64,000 nt of DNA from Apium graveolens (taxonomy: Eukaryota > Streptophyta > Magnoliopsida > Apiales > Apiaceae). The DNA lies in contig NC_133655.1 of assembly GCF_009905375.1 (NCBI RefSeq), positions 38,335,437 to 38,399,436 on the forward strand, in the 5' to 3' direction. A program made the position numbers and the translations under genes. The notes beneath the pieces were generated by a model. That model ran no database searches. It was not told the DNA's origin and worked only from the letters and a program-made list of their open reading frames with translations. The first letter of the stretch is position 1; every line of letters starts with the position of its first letter. Shown one piece after another: positions 32,754 through 45,180 of the stretch.

Positions 32754-34197
32754 TTAATTTTAAAATTCCTCCATTTTAATAAAAAAAAATCTAAGTGGGA
32801 GAGGGAATTAATATGAAATTAAATCACATGGTCTCCATTATTGGTTGTAGGTAATTTAACATAAAGATGAATATAAATTATATATACGTCACCCATCGTG
32901 GCATGTAATTTATGGTGTCTATTATGGCCATGTATATTTTAATTATGTGTTTGGATCCCACGTGGTTTAATCGTGGTTAATTTTTGTTTTGGTTTCCACG
33001 TGGTTTAATCGTGGTTGTAATTTACACGAGGGTTGATCGTGTTAGAATAGATTTTACAAAATTAGTTTTATATTAGATCTAATTTTTTGTAATTGTTCCG
33101 GGTATTTTGTAATAGTTATGTGCGATCGGAAATCAATTCCGGTAGTTTTTTTGTTCCGCTGTGCGATTACATGGGGCTGCTGGGGCTGCTGGGGTGCTGG
33201 GGCTGCTGCGGTGCTGGGGCTGCTGGGGGCGCGCTTGGGGCAGATTTTTTTTTGAGAGCTGGATTTTTTTCAAGGGCCATAATAGTGGAAAATTTATTTT
33301 AATTTTTTTCATTAAATTTTAATTATTGCTTTAATTTATTGATTATGTGTGTCGTTAATTATGTGTGTAATTCTTTTAAAATTGCATGTTTAACTTAATT
33401 AGGACGACATGGACATAAATTTTATTTATTGCTTTAATTAAATGTTATATGTTGCTAAAATTATGTGTGTATTTCGAATGCATGATTAGACATAATTATA
33501 ACAACATAGGGCCCCATTTAATTTTAAATTCCTCAATTTTAAAAAAAAAATCTAATTGGGAGAGGGAATTAATATGAAATTAAATCTCATGGTCTCCATT
33601 ATTGGTTGTAGGTAATTTAACATAAAGACGAATATAAATTATATATACGTCACCCATCGTGGCATGTAATTTATGGTGTCTAGAATGTTATAGAAATTAC
33701 TAGAACAAACTTCTTAAATTAATAAATTTTGAAAGGAATAAATACGGATTTTCTTTATTTCTGATTTGAGGCGATTTTGTCAAAAACGGGTTCATCGAAC
33801 TTGTAAGGCTGTGGGTTTTAAGCGAGACCGATGTGACTCCTCCACTACCTAGAAATCAAACCATTGATGAATATTGAATTGAAGTATTCTATTCAAGGCA
33901 AAATTATGAATATTGGAAGGTATACACGCCACCCATCGTGGCGTACCAAGTTCCATAGATTTCGAATAATTTAAGATTTTATGATGGTATACACTTAGCT
34001 ATGAAAAATAATATAGTCCACCCCAACGTGGCATATTGTTTAGTAATAGGACCGAAGTAACATTTAAACAAAATTAGGTGGTATACATGTCACACATCGT
34101 GGCGTACCAGAAGCTTATGGTGTTTAGATGTTAGTGCATTAAATTTTAATAATTTAGATCTTAATAATTAATTCACCCTTATTTATGTGATGTTTTT
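32754..34197 (+). other. C3 untranslated leader with repeats and hairpins
   Basis: No gene. It contains a direct repeat of about 175 bp (32747-32925 and 33507-33685), a 20-bp direct repeat (cacgtggtttaatcgtggtt, near 32970 and 32998), a GC-rich run of ggggctgct units (33170-33235), five copies of a small hairpin motif (32886, 33647, 33926, 34016, 34087), and a conserved block (33797-33876) shared with the C5 leader. The primer-binding site expected at its start is absent. Confidence 0.8.
33797..33876 (+). promoter_or_regulatory. leader block conserved between C3 and C5
   Basis: Begins gaacttgtaaggctgtgggt and ends near accattgatga. About 80 bp with roughly two mismatches to the minus strand of 58263-58342 in the C5 leader. 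Similarity fades outward on both sides. The two elements have unrelated-looking LTRs and distant Gag. It is a candidate RNA packaging, dimer or translation signal; role inferred only. Confidence 0.6.
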
Positions 34198-34980
34198 ATG
34201 CATGATTCTCAGGATAAAATGGGATTTAATCCACTATTCACCATACTTAAGGATAACAAACTTACCGGACCAAACTATATTGAATGGAAACGAAATTTGG
34301 ACATTGTGTTGACTGCTGAGGAGTACAAGTTTTGCACTTATGAACCCAAGCCTGAACAGCCTGCTGCTGATGCTCCTGAAGATGAGAAAGAGTATTATAA
34401 ACGGTGGATTAAGGCTGATGAGATGTCGCGATGTTACATTCTGGCAGCAATGTCGGGTGTTTTGCAGCATCAACATCAGTCTATGGCCACTGCTTCGGAT
34501 ATGCTCTTTAATCTCAAGGAACTTTTTGGAGATCAGAATAGGGCTGCTAGGCAAGTAGCCATGAAGGCTTTAATAAACACTCAAATGGCTGAAGGCACAC
34601 CTGTAAGGGATCATGTTCTCAAGATGATGTCGCATCTGAATGAGATAGAGATCCTTGGTGCTGAACTTGACGGGGAAACCCAGATTGACATTATCCTTAT
34701 GAGCTTGTCCAAGAGTTTTGAGCAGTTCCGCTTGAATTACAACATGAACAAGAGGCGGTATAGTCTCGCGGAACTGCTGACAGAACTTCAGGCAGCTGAA
34801 GGATTATTTCGGCAAAGTGTTCAACTGAATGTGGCTGAGAAAGGTTCTTCCTCTAAGCCGAAAGGTATTAAGAAGAAGAAAAAGGCTCAGACACAGAAAG
34901 CTGTGAAGGCAGTGGGAGTTCAGGGTGGTGTGAAAAAGCCTAAGGGAAAGTGCTTCAGATGCAAACAGTCAGGTCACTAG
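34198..34980 (+). pseudogene. C3 gag
   Basis: Copia Gag, the structural protein of the virus-like particle. ATG at 34198, LTGPNYIEWKRNLDIVLTAE near residue 20, RCYILAAMSGVLQHQH, LKELFGDQNRAARQVAMKAL, then VRDHVLKMMSHLNEIEILG, and a basic Lys-rich tail (GIKKKKKAQ). The zinc knuckle reads CFRCKQSGH and then TAG (34978-34980) where Trp is expected. After it, the last Cys is Phe (KQDFP). The same frame continues into protease (35023 is in phase), so Gag and Pol were one frame and one nonsense change separates them. Confidence 0.9.
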
Positions 34981-36525
34981 AAACAGGATTTTCCTCTTCC
35001 TAAGAAGACAAACAATACTGGTATGTCTCTTTCTCTAGTTACAGAAACATTTATAGCGACTATATCTACGAGCACTTGGTGTGTAGATACAGGAGCCACT
35101 GATCATGTTTGTAATTCTATGCAGGGGTTCCAACTATCCAGAATGCTTAGAGATGGTGAGATATACGTGTTCATGGGAGATGCTCCGAAAGTAGCAGTAG
35201 GAGTTATTCATTTATCTTTTGGTTCTGATAGGATTTTGGTTTTGAACAATTGTCTTTATGTACCTTCTTTTAGAAGAAATTTAATTTCGGTTTCTAAACT
35301 TGCTTTGGATGGTTATAATGTTTGTTTGGATCGTAATGTTTCTATTATGATGAATAAACGAATTATATGTTCTGGTACATTGCAAGACAATTTGTATATA
35401 ATTAATCCTAGTCAACCTGCACTGCAACTGCAATTTAGGGAATTGAACAACACATCTTCTAACTCTACTAAAGGAAAGGAACCTTCTAGTTTGAACCAAA
35501 CGTATCTTTGGTACTTGAGATTAGGTCATATTAACTTGAGGAGGATTCAAAGACTGGTAGTAGATGGGCCTTTAAGCTCATTGGCAGTGGAGCCATTTCC
35601 AGTTTGTGAATCCTGCTTGGAAGGTAAAATGACTAATAGGCCTTTCAAGGCAAAAGGGAATAGAGCCAAACAACTGTTAGAATTGGTTCACTCTGATTTA
35701 TGTGGACCCATGAATATCCAAGCAAGAGGTGGTTATGAATATTTCGTCACTTTCATTGATGATTATTCTAGATATGGGTACGTTTATTTGTTGCACCGTA
35801 AGTCTGAGTGCTTTGATAAGTTCAAAGAGTACAAAGCTAAAACGGAGAAGCGACTTAATAAAAGTATCAAGTCACTACGATCAGATCGTGGTGGCGAATA
35901 CTTGCTTGGAGAATTTAGGGAATATTTATCAGAAAATGGGATAGAATCCCAGTTAACTGAACCAGGCACACCCCAGCAGAACGGTGTAGCAGAGAGAAGG
36001 AACCGGACTCTTTTAGAGAGTGTTAGATCGATGATGAGTTATTCGGATTTACCCAAGTCGTTTTGGGGACATGCCTTAGAGACAGAAGCTTATCTTCTGA
36101 ACTTAGTACCTTCTAAGTCGGTTCCTAAAACCCCCTTAGAATTGTGGACCGGGGATAAACCGAGTCTAAGACATATTCGAATATGGGGTTGTCCAGCATA
36201 TGTGCTGAACAAGAACGCGACTAAGTTAGAATCTCGTACAGAAGTAAGTTTGTTTGTAGGCTACCCCATGGGAACGAAAGGATATTTATTTTATAGTCCG
36301 AAGAATCGGGATGTCATTGTTAGCACCAATGCAAGATTCTTAGAGGAGGAATATATAATGAAACACAAACCCATGAGTAGTGTCGTTTTAGAGGAACTAG
36401 TGGGAGGGACAAATAATACCCATGAAGCTGTAGTACAAGTAGAACAACCACAACATAATGTACAACCTGTCACTAATACCGCACCAGTGCCTCGTCGTAG
36501 TGGGAGGGTTGTTCAACAGCCTGAT
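34981..36525 (+). pseudogene. C3 pol: protease and integrase, split by G3
   Basis: Same frame as gag. The protease active site is CVDTGATDHVCN (about 35083-35115). The integrase has YLRLGHINLRR with CESCLEGKM, then [20 protein letters not shown] (Asp codon 35884-35886) and VAERRNRTLLE (Glu codon 35992-35994), i.e. D-x35-E. The C-terminal WGCPAYVLNK, FVGYPMGTKG and linker end at QQPD, where G3 is inserted. The last about 25 codons of the long frame (36526-36603) belong to the G3 LTR and are not C3. No stop occurs in this piece. Confidence 0.9.
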
Positions 36526-38722
36526 GGTAACACCCCCAGATCCGGGGTCGGGGATCCGGGTCGTCACGGTCTTTCTTTCCACAATATCACTTCACTTAAT
36601 TAATAATAAATAACCTTATGCTGTGACCCCACACTAACACACACCACAACCCGTTATAGTCTTAGAGATGAAATTTAAATAAGTACAAGTCTTTGAATCC
36701 ACAATTTAAAAGTTATTACAACCCAAAATGATTACTTGATAAATTTACAGTTAATTGCCATTATCTGCCACAAGTTATAATTATACATAATTGATTCTCA
36801 AAAGTAGATGGTCTGATCTACAATAGATCTACCTCTGCAGCTATAGCAGCTACAACATCAACGGGAAGACGCGGGACGCTTCCCACGCGCTTGCGCTGGG
36901 TCTGCTGGAGTCTGGGCATCTTTCCTAACTGTTGTTGTGTGATGAAGAAATAAAGCAAGGGTGAGCAGCAAGCCCACCAAAATAATATGTATAATGATTT
37001 ACAATATATGAGCCTACTCATAATACTCATGAAAGTCTTGGTCAAAAGAAATGAACCAAGTTTGATATCTTAATGCGATGAAGTCGCAAAATATTCAGTA
37101 TATATACATATATACTTTTCAAAATATTGGAAGTCCTCTTCCATGCATAATATACACAAAGTCCCAGTGTATAACTGTATAAAAAAATATCGTTGCAAGG
37201 TGATCTCATATATCTAACCTTGTCTCAACGTTTTTCTGAAAATCTTTGTCATTCATAAGACAATTATTAATTAGATATAAGTTTAAAAGATGAGGTTACC
37301 AAATACCCCAATATACTTATATCTTTCCCAATACTACTTGAACTACCACCGTTCAAGTTATAATCAGTTTCAAAAGTTCATCACATAGATGAGACTACAA
37401 GACAAGATTTGAATAGATTCAATCTTTGAAATATTATTGAATGAAATAAAGTTACGAGATACTTTATTTAGTCCCGATATATATATATCCACATATATAT
37501 AACTCTTAAACATTTCCTGGAACCTCTGTTATGTAAAGTATGAACAGAGTTTGAAACATCCAATGAATTTTGGAAAGGAAAAGAATTTTGGCATAAACCC
37601 GATATCTCGCTGATCAGGCAAAGATACCAATAAGTAACCTTTTCTACTGTAGATGGATGAATTCCTCACCGGTCATCACCCTGGCCGCATTAGGACCTCG
37701 CGCTAGACCGTACCCCGGCCCCTCACGCGTTGATGGACTGCCACCCAGCCACTTACACAATAATAGACCGTACCCCGGCCTGTCGCTTATGCCGACTCAA
37801 TGAGATGGGCTTACTTCCCGAACGTTGGGCAAGTAATCAATTCATTTACCAAATCTGCAACCTCGTTGCGAATATAAAATACACCACAGAGCCGGATTCC
37901 CCAGGTTTTTGAGCGAGTATTTAAATCCCCTTTAAAAAGGAAGATCTTAAATATAAAAATGAGTTTTGGGATCCGCTCTGACTTTTAAAAATCATTTTGA
38001 AGACTCGAAAACACTTTAAAGAGTGTTTGGAGTAAGGCTGATTTAATGAAGTAAATCAGTCCCCAGAATATTAGAAAATATCTGAATATTATTAATTAAA
38101 TAATATTCCCATAAAGAATAATCTTTATAAAAATAATTGAAGTAGAAGTATTAAAACTTATACTTGAAATAAACATTAAATAACCAAAGAAATACTTATA
38201 TGAAAGTATTATCTTTATTTGAATAATCGAAAATAAGTTTGATTATTAACACCTTACTCTTTAATAAAATAAAGAATATATTACAGCACATAATCGGAGT
38301 CATAGATCCTCAAATGAATATTCAAATAATATTCATAAATAATATAAAAGAGTCATAAGCCTTCGAATGAATATTCAAATAATATTCAATAAATAATATA
38401 AAAGGAGTCATAAGTCCTCGAATGAATATTCAAATAATATTCAATAAATAATATAAAAGGAGTCATAAGTCCTCGAATGAATATTCAAATAATATTCAAT
38501 AAATAATATAAAAGGAGTCATAAGCCCTCGAATGAATATTCAAATAATATTCAAATAATAAAATAAACTGAGTCATAAGCCCTCGAATGAATATTCAAAT
38601 AATATTCAAATAATAAAATAAACTGAGTCATAAGCCCTCGAATGAATATTCAAATAATATTCAAATAATAGAATAAAGGTATCGAATAAACCTTATTCGA
38701 TCCATAGTTTTAAAAACTATAT

Positions 38723-38772
<50 letters not shown>

Positions 38773-40869
38773 CTCGGGAACATCGACTCCCGGTTTAGAA
38801 ATATGTTCACCTTTTATCCCCTATACTAAGGGTATACGCAACTACTTGCTTATTTCTAGCATTGGTATTATGCAACTATAAGCATTGAAATCAACAGATA
38901 GATAACCAGATTACGAAACAGACATTCATATATACCATATCAGCATGCTCCAATATATCGCAAAATTTGCTAATAACAATCATGCACTATCACAAGATAT
39001 TGCATATACATATATTTACATCACAACAACAGTATATCGGGTAGAAAACTTGCCTGAGCGACTGGGGGTTACGAATGGCTCGGGACGAGTCTGGTAACCT
39101 ATAAGCAACAAGTAAGTTGGAATTAAACCAAAGTCACTTGTAAATCTATACTTTAACTAACTTAGACTCTAACGCTCGTTTTGCGCTCACTGATTCGCTT
39201 AAGTCACTCGGGTACCCTCGGCTCCACCATTTTTAATAATTTAACCTTTACGAGTTTTAAGGCGATTCCTTCGCGAGTGTCTTACCAACTGCCTAACACA
39301 CTTACCAAAAATGTTTCATACTTCAATTAGTCCTTTTTGGTCTTTAACCTATGTTTCAAAGTAAGGCGAGGGAAAAAGTTTCGTTCGCGAAACGCCGTTA
39401 CTTGAAACGGTCGTTTCTCCTAAACCGTGCATCGGAATCGAACGAACTACATATCAAAACGAAGCTCGTAACATGAGCTATCTAAACATGGCAGTGGTCA
39501 CAATCTAGCAGGGGGTCCTCGGGTCCTAATGTTATGCACAAAACAGTCTAAAGAAAATCGGACGTTACGACGGCTATGTTTACGCGATTACCAATATTTA
39601 TACCACTCCAATTCTTTACCAATTCACTACAAACCACCCAACCATCATCAATACCTCAAACACAACTTATATCAAGGCAAAGTCAGTCCATAATCTCAAG
39701 GTTTTCCAACTTATTCAACCACAAACATGATCTACTAACCATAACTTAAGATTCATTAACCATTAACCAAGATTCATATCCAAAATCACCACAAATCCAA
39801 CCAAACCATCTATCATACATGGATCTTGCTATACATACATGGATATTTCTATATATACATTAATCCATCCATAAACTCATCAAAACTCAAAGTTCAAACT
39901 ATAAGTTAAAGGTGAAAGTTGTTTATACCTCCTTGAAGCTTCCTAACACAACCCAAGAGCTTTGAATGCCTAAAAGAACCTTGATCCTTGCTTGTATAAC
40001 CTTAATCTTTCATAAAAATTCAAGAAAACTAAAGTTATTTCTTGAAGGTTACTATTCACCATCTTCTTCCTTGATTTATAGAAAAAGATTGGCTTGGAAT
40101 TAGAAGCTTAAACTTATAGGAAGTATGTAACTATCCATGGGGAAGCTTAGATAATTACCTTGCTAAATAGTAAGTGGTGGAGCTTGGATCTTCAAATTTT
40201 AAGAAATGGGCCGAGAGCTAGCTTGGGAAGAAAGATATTTTTGTGTTTTGTTTGATGAAAATGAAATGATTTGCTTGGTTGGTTGATTTTTGTGTTGTTT
40301 TTGGTTAATGACTTAATTAACCTTGATTTTGTGTGGTTATAATTCAACCACACTTCCTTCCCTTCTATGTCATGCTTGTGTCACCTTGCACATGTCATTA
40401 TGCTCCCACTTGTCCACACCTTGTGGTTTGATGATGTCACAATCCCTGGCTTCTTGTACAAGCTTGTCTCTTGGTCACTTATTTGTTTTACGGTTCGCTT
40501 ATCTTTCGTTCTCGTTTATCGTTTGAGGGATCATACCCGGGATCTTATTACTTAGGTTCCCTTAACCTTTCTCAATATATTATATTCCTTTTATGATCCT
40601 CTCCTATAATCCTTTAATTTCAATCCTTTTTATCCTGTTACCTTATACTCAATTCTCTCCGTATCTTGTGGATTTCCGGGAAAAATCAAAGTGTTCGGAA
40701 TTGGATTCTGACGATCTTTACATACACTTATATACCACATAGAGTACTAATAATATCCCATAAGATCAATAACAGAACCCCTACATAGCGTGGCATGAAA
40801 AGTTTTCTCGTTCAGCAAAAACACTATTCATAAGGGTTTCAAAATTTCTCAAAAATTGGGGTTATTATA
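36526..40869 (-). repeat. G3 3' LTR
   Basis: 4344 bp. Its outer base reads GGTAAC instead of TGTAAC and its inner end TATAG instead of TACA, compared with the other LTR. It includes CAG/GCAAGT on the minus strand at 39041-39056, a seven-unit minisatellite at about 38300-38690 and an AT run of about 44 bp near 38725-38767. Short frames (for example 36818-37045, 40323-40526) are also in the other LTR and are not genes. Confidence 0.92.
38300..38690 (-). repeat. LTR minisatellite, seven units (3' LTR of G3)
   Basis: Units of 54-56 bp sharing atgaatattcaaataatatt, spaced by gagtcataag(c/t)cctcga. An identical array is in the other G3 LTR; G2 has only two units. Confidence 0.9.
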
Positions 40870-40882
40870 GTCTCCCCTCCTT
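40870..40882 (-). promoter_or_regulatory. G3 polypurine tract
   Basis: On the minus strand aaggaggggagac abuts the 3' LTR. Confidence 0.8.
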
Positions 40883-40904
40883 AAAAGGATTCCGTCCCGG
40901 AATC

Positions 40905-41660
40905 AGATAGAAAACAAATGGGGATACTTTCTTAGCATTACACTTTCTAACTCTCGAGTCAATTTTCCACATTGTGGTTCTACCACCAAACTCTGCCTAG
41001 TTTGATAATCCTTCTCCTAAGCACTTGTTCCTTTTCACTCTATAACCCTTCCTGGTTGCTCCATATAGGTTACGTCGGGTTGCATATCTATGCGCTCATA
41101 TGCCTCTATTTATCTGGCATCTAAATTACACTTCCTTAACATTGATACGTGAAACACGTTACGAACTTGCTACAGGTTCTGGGTTAAGGCTAGCTCATAT
41201 GCTAACTTCCCAAACGTCTTAATATATCCAAGGGTCCAACAAATTGTAGACTTAGCTTTCCTTTCTTTCCGAACCTCATCAATCCTTTCCAAGGGATACC
41301 TATAACATTACTAGGTCCCCTATTTCATACTCTTTATCCTTTCATGTCAAATCAACATACTTATCATGTCCATCTTGGGCTACTACCAGCCGTCCTCTGA
41401 TTAGATCTATCATATCCTTGGTCCTTTGGACTACTGCGGGTCCGAGCATCTTGCGCTCTACAACTTCATCCTAACATAAGGGAGATCGACATTGTCTTCC
41501 CTCAAGGATCTCATACGGCGATATCTCAATACTGACATATGATCTATTGTCGTAAGAAAACTCAATCCGTGTTAAGTGATCATTCCAAATTCTTTCAAGT
41601 CTATTGCACAGACTCTCATTATAGCTTTTATCATTAGAGCTTCTGCTTCTCAATACCCAT
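40905..41660 (-). pseudogene. G3 integrase C-terminus and chromodomain
   Basis: Minus-strand frame with WNDHLTRIEFSYDNRSYVSI, EGRQCRSPLC and a TAG in place of the next codon (Tyr in G2). ERKMLGPAVVQRTKDMIDLI follows, then QDGHDKYVDL, VFHVSMLRKC and a chromodomain relic (VTYMEQPGRVIE, then LESVMLRKYPHLF) ending at about 40905. Several stops break it. It marks G3 as a chromovirus derivative and supplies the 3' part that G2 lost to C2. Confidence 0.8.
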
Positions 41661-44600
41661 TCTTTTCCAGTTCGTAATCGCTACTACCTTCCGTTCCTAA
41701 TATTATACTGGTTATACTTTTGCTCGTTAGCGTTCTATAACCTTTTAATAACCATGCCAACCTTAGTATCACGAATGTGTTTCCATTCCGAATACTACCA
41801 CAACTTTATTACTCCTTTTTCAGCTGTTTCTATTTTCCAAAATTTGATCAATCAAATAGAATTAAAGGAATTTGTTGAGAGATCACTATGATCATGAACA
41901 CTTGTTATATCGCATAGTTAGTACAGAAGGTGGCCAGCCTTTAGTACTTGACAAGCAATTAAACAATAGATGGTATCCTACTAGGCTTCTATCACACAGA
42001 TAGATAGTCATTCGGCAATACCTCCCCTTCTGGAAGGGTTGTTCTTCTCAGTTTATATGAAATGAAAGAAGAGAAAAGAACGAATTGAAGAGAATTGTAT
42101 ATTCATAAAAAATTTTATTGCCATAAAATATCTGGCTTGGAATCTACCTCTGAACTATAGAGGTTTGTCATAGAAGAACAAAACATATATGTATTTATAT
42201 CAACATCAAGTGTTATAGCATCGCATTTCACGTGCCTAAATATTTTTGCTATCCCGTCCATCATTCTATGGACCCATGCTCTTCCTCGAGCTTATACACA
42301 ATTACCTTTGGAACTCCCTCGACATCGAAAATCGAATCTGGGATCTCATTCTAGACATCATCGTTACTTGAATTCTATGCTTGCACTGCAACCTTCCTCG
42401 TATAATAATACGACTCTCTATTGATAAGAAAGAATAATTATTCACTAGGTAGATACTCTACTTAATTAGTCTATCAATGATAACTTATACACTACCACTA
42501 CCCGATTAGTGGTACTCAATCTCAACACCCATTCCAATACAACTCTCACGGTTGTAATCAGCTCATTAATCGCAGAATCATTACTGCCTTACTATGGTCC
42601 ACCACTGACCTACTGTAGTCATTCATTTTCCATGAAGTCTTAATAACTAACCATACGGAGTCCATACATCTCGTATCTAATTCTCCTAAGGAGTTAACAT
42701 AACCACCAATCACAATTCATGAAGAACACTCCAAACTCTGACGTACTTTCATGACATGAAGCAAATAAAATTTGCAGAAGAGTTTCACTCAAAGCAACGA
42801 TAGCAGGTTAATACCATTCTTAATCATATGCCTTCAATAGAAGACTTAACTCAAAGGTTTGTTTAGTCCTTTTTGAACTATGGTCCTGGCTTATCTCAAG
42901 ATAGTATCTTCGGAGATAGATAGCCCGCTCATGGCGATTACACGAATTAAACCTTTACTAACTACTATTACGGTTGGGTATTGCACAGTCATCAGAAGGA
43001 ATGTCAATCTTCCAAACCATAATACAACCTTCACAGTTTTAACCATCATCACTGTATTCCTTTGGCACAAGTGCCTATAATTATCCTCTTACCTTTAAAG
43101 TGTCGGCCACCTCTTTGGCCTTTCCTGATAGTACAATTTCCTTACAGTCAATGTCATTTTAACCACCTCCAAATAATTTTCTACCTCATTTCAATCACAG
43201 CTTATGTGAAGATGTTTTCCTTAAAATCTGATGAGTAAAAAAAAAATCACCATTTTCCCATAAGTTATTGCCTCAGTCTTTAGAGGTTAATCACTGTCAC
43301 GACTGACTCTCAACTATACTTAGAACATCTTTTATCTTAAGTCCTAATTGCCTAGAACAATTTCAACCTTTACTGGTTTGATCCATACTTTCTCGTGGTT
43401 TAACACGTGCCCCACTTGGCATCATTATAATTACGTCATATTTCCTTTATCCCCATTTCCATTCTTGAGAATTTTGAATATTACCTTTTTCCTTATAAAA
43501 CCTCTAAGGTTATCCTTCAATCGTTCCTCCTGTATTCCCTAGATACAGGGCATATCACAATACCATTTACTAATAGTAGAACCATTGTCTATATACTTCT
43601 GCAAAATTTCTCCACTGATTCTTAAAGGTTGTTGTTACCTTAACCCTTTCCCAATCATACTGTCAAAACTCATACTATCCCTATTAAGGGTGACATGCCA
43701 ACCTTTATGCAGTCCCCTAGGATTCATTTTAAGTTACCAATGTTCTATCCTTAATTCCACCTTTAAAAGGTACCTGCATCCTTCCACGAATAAATCAAGT
43801 CATATTTCCTTGATAGATTATCATATTCATCATTCCCACCTCGATAGTAAATGCCTAATTTCACAATAACATCTGTATACAAAATGAGGTTAATCAAAAT
43901 GGCCTCCAAAAGATAACAACGGTTATCCGCTTTTCTTGCCTAATCTGGTAACGATAACATGGATGTTCTGGAAGATATTGGTCGTGTTCAACGTGAACTT
44001 CTTCTTAATAATTCCTTATTTACTTTTGTTGTTTATCTCAACAGTCACCTCAATGTTGGGATATCTTTCATATCTGGCGTCTCCCTTTCTGGGTATCATG
44101 CCACCGGTCTTACACTTCACCTTCTTGAAGGTCACTTCCTTCATCCAATTTTCTTAATTTCTTACTTTCTTATCCCCTTAGTCTATCCGCGTCTCATTAT
44201 TTATCCTTCGAATTATCTCAAGGTTTCCTCGAATCCTCCCAACTTACAGGGGATAAACTATATGCATCTCTTATGCCTTCAACCGTCAACTTTAACTCAT
44301 GGTGAATCACCCTCATCCTGACGATCATATACTTTTCTATTTCTATTAATAGGAGTCTTTAGGGTTTCCTCATACCCAACTCTCTTATCATTCCTCAAAC
44401 TCTGTTGCCTTTTTATTCCTTTCCACTTCAATTCCTTTTTATTTTCCTTTCTCTTATCATTATTTCATGAACCAACATAACATAAGCATTGATTTCAAAT
44501 ATCCCGTCATTCTGGATTCGCGTCTTCAGAACGAATCTTAACAACTTTTACAGCTTAGATTCATAATTCATCATACTCGTCTGCCTTTGTTCTGGCTCTA

Positions 44601-45180
44601 AAGCTTTTACACTATTCCATAACCTTGGGAATTACGATCCCGAAAACAATTGGCTGAACTTTAATCAGTTTATTATAATCTCTTGCTCCATGCCTTCCTT
44701 GGCCTTTCACCAGCGGGTGGTCTCTCTCTTGGGAGGGTAAGTGACAAAACAGTCTTTTGTGGTTCGTCAATTATTTAGAATCTCAAATGATTCATCTATT
44801 TCCTTTAGCCAGGCTCTTGCCTCGACTGGGTCAGCTTGTTCCTTGGAACTCTGAGAGCTTAGCGACTTAAAGGTCATGAAAGAATTTCCCACCGCACTGT
44901 CTCCTCAGGGTGGTGGTTGGGGATAATAGTCTAAGTTCTGTCTAGACAGGTTCATGAATTGCCGTATAGGGGTACCATCTCGGGTCTCCTTTCCTTACTC
45001 GACTTTTTGTTTCCTTAGTATGAAATGTTTCATCCTACTCCCCATAATTGGGGTCATCTTTTAATTTAAAATCCTCATTTTCCACTCCATTATGTCATGG
45101 GTTCCTTCTATCTTGATGGCGACCTCCCTGACTATCACGTTCAGGGTTTGCTCTAAATCTTATTCCTCAAACTAGCTTTC
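41661..45180 (-). pseudogene. G3 scrambled interior with gag and RT relics
   Basis: About 3.5 kb without usable frames. On the minus strand a Gag relic is clear at about 44761-44884: KEQADPVEARAWLKEIDESF ending in a TGA. An RT relic GHVLNHEKV lies near 43410, and an RNase H end near 43100 is weak. G2 has the colinear stretch (24361-27369) except that the Gag relic is deleted there. The plus-strand frames at 43936-44321 match minus-strand frames of G2 but are frameshifted relative to each other. Confidence 0.6.

Noticed and set aside
36818..37045. Repeated small frames in both G3 LTRs (36818-37045, 46731-46958 and others)
   Set aside because: They are identical only because the LTRs are identical; they are absent as frames in the G2 LTR.
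38290..38690. CRISPR-like regularly spaced repeats
   Set aside because: The units are contiguous and near identical along their full length; this is an LTR minisatellite in a plant genome.
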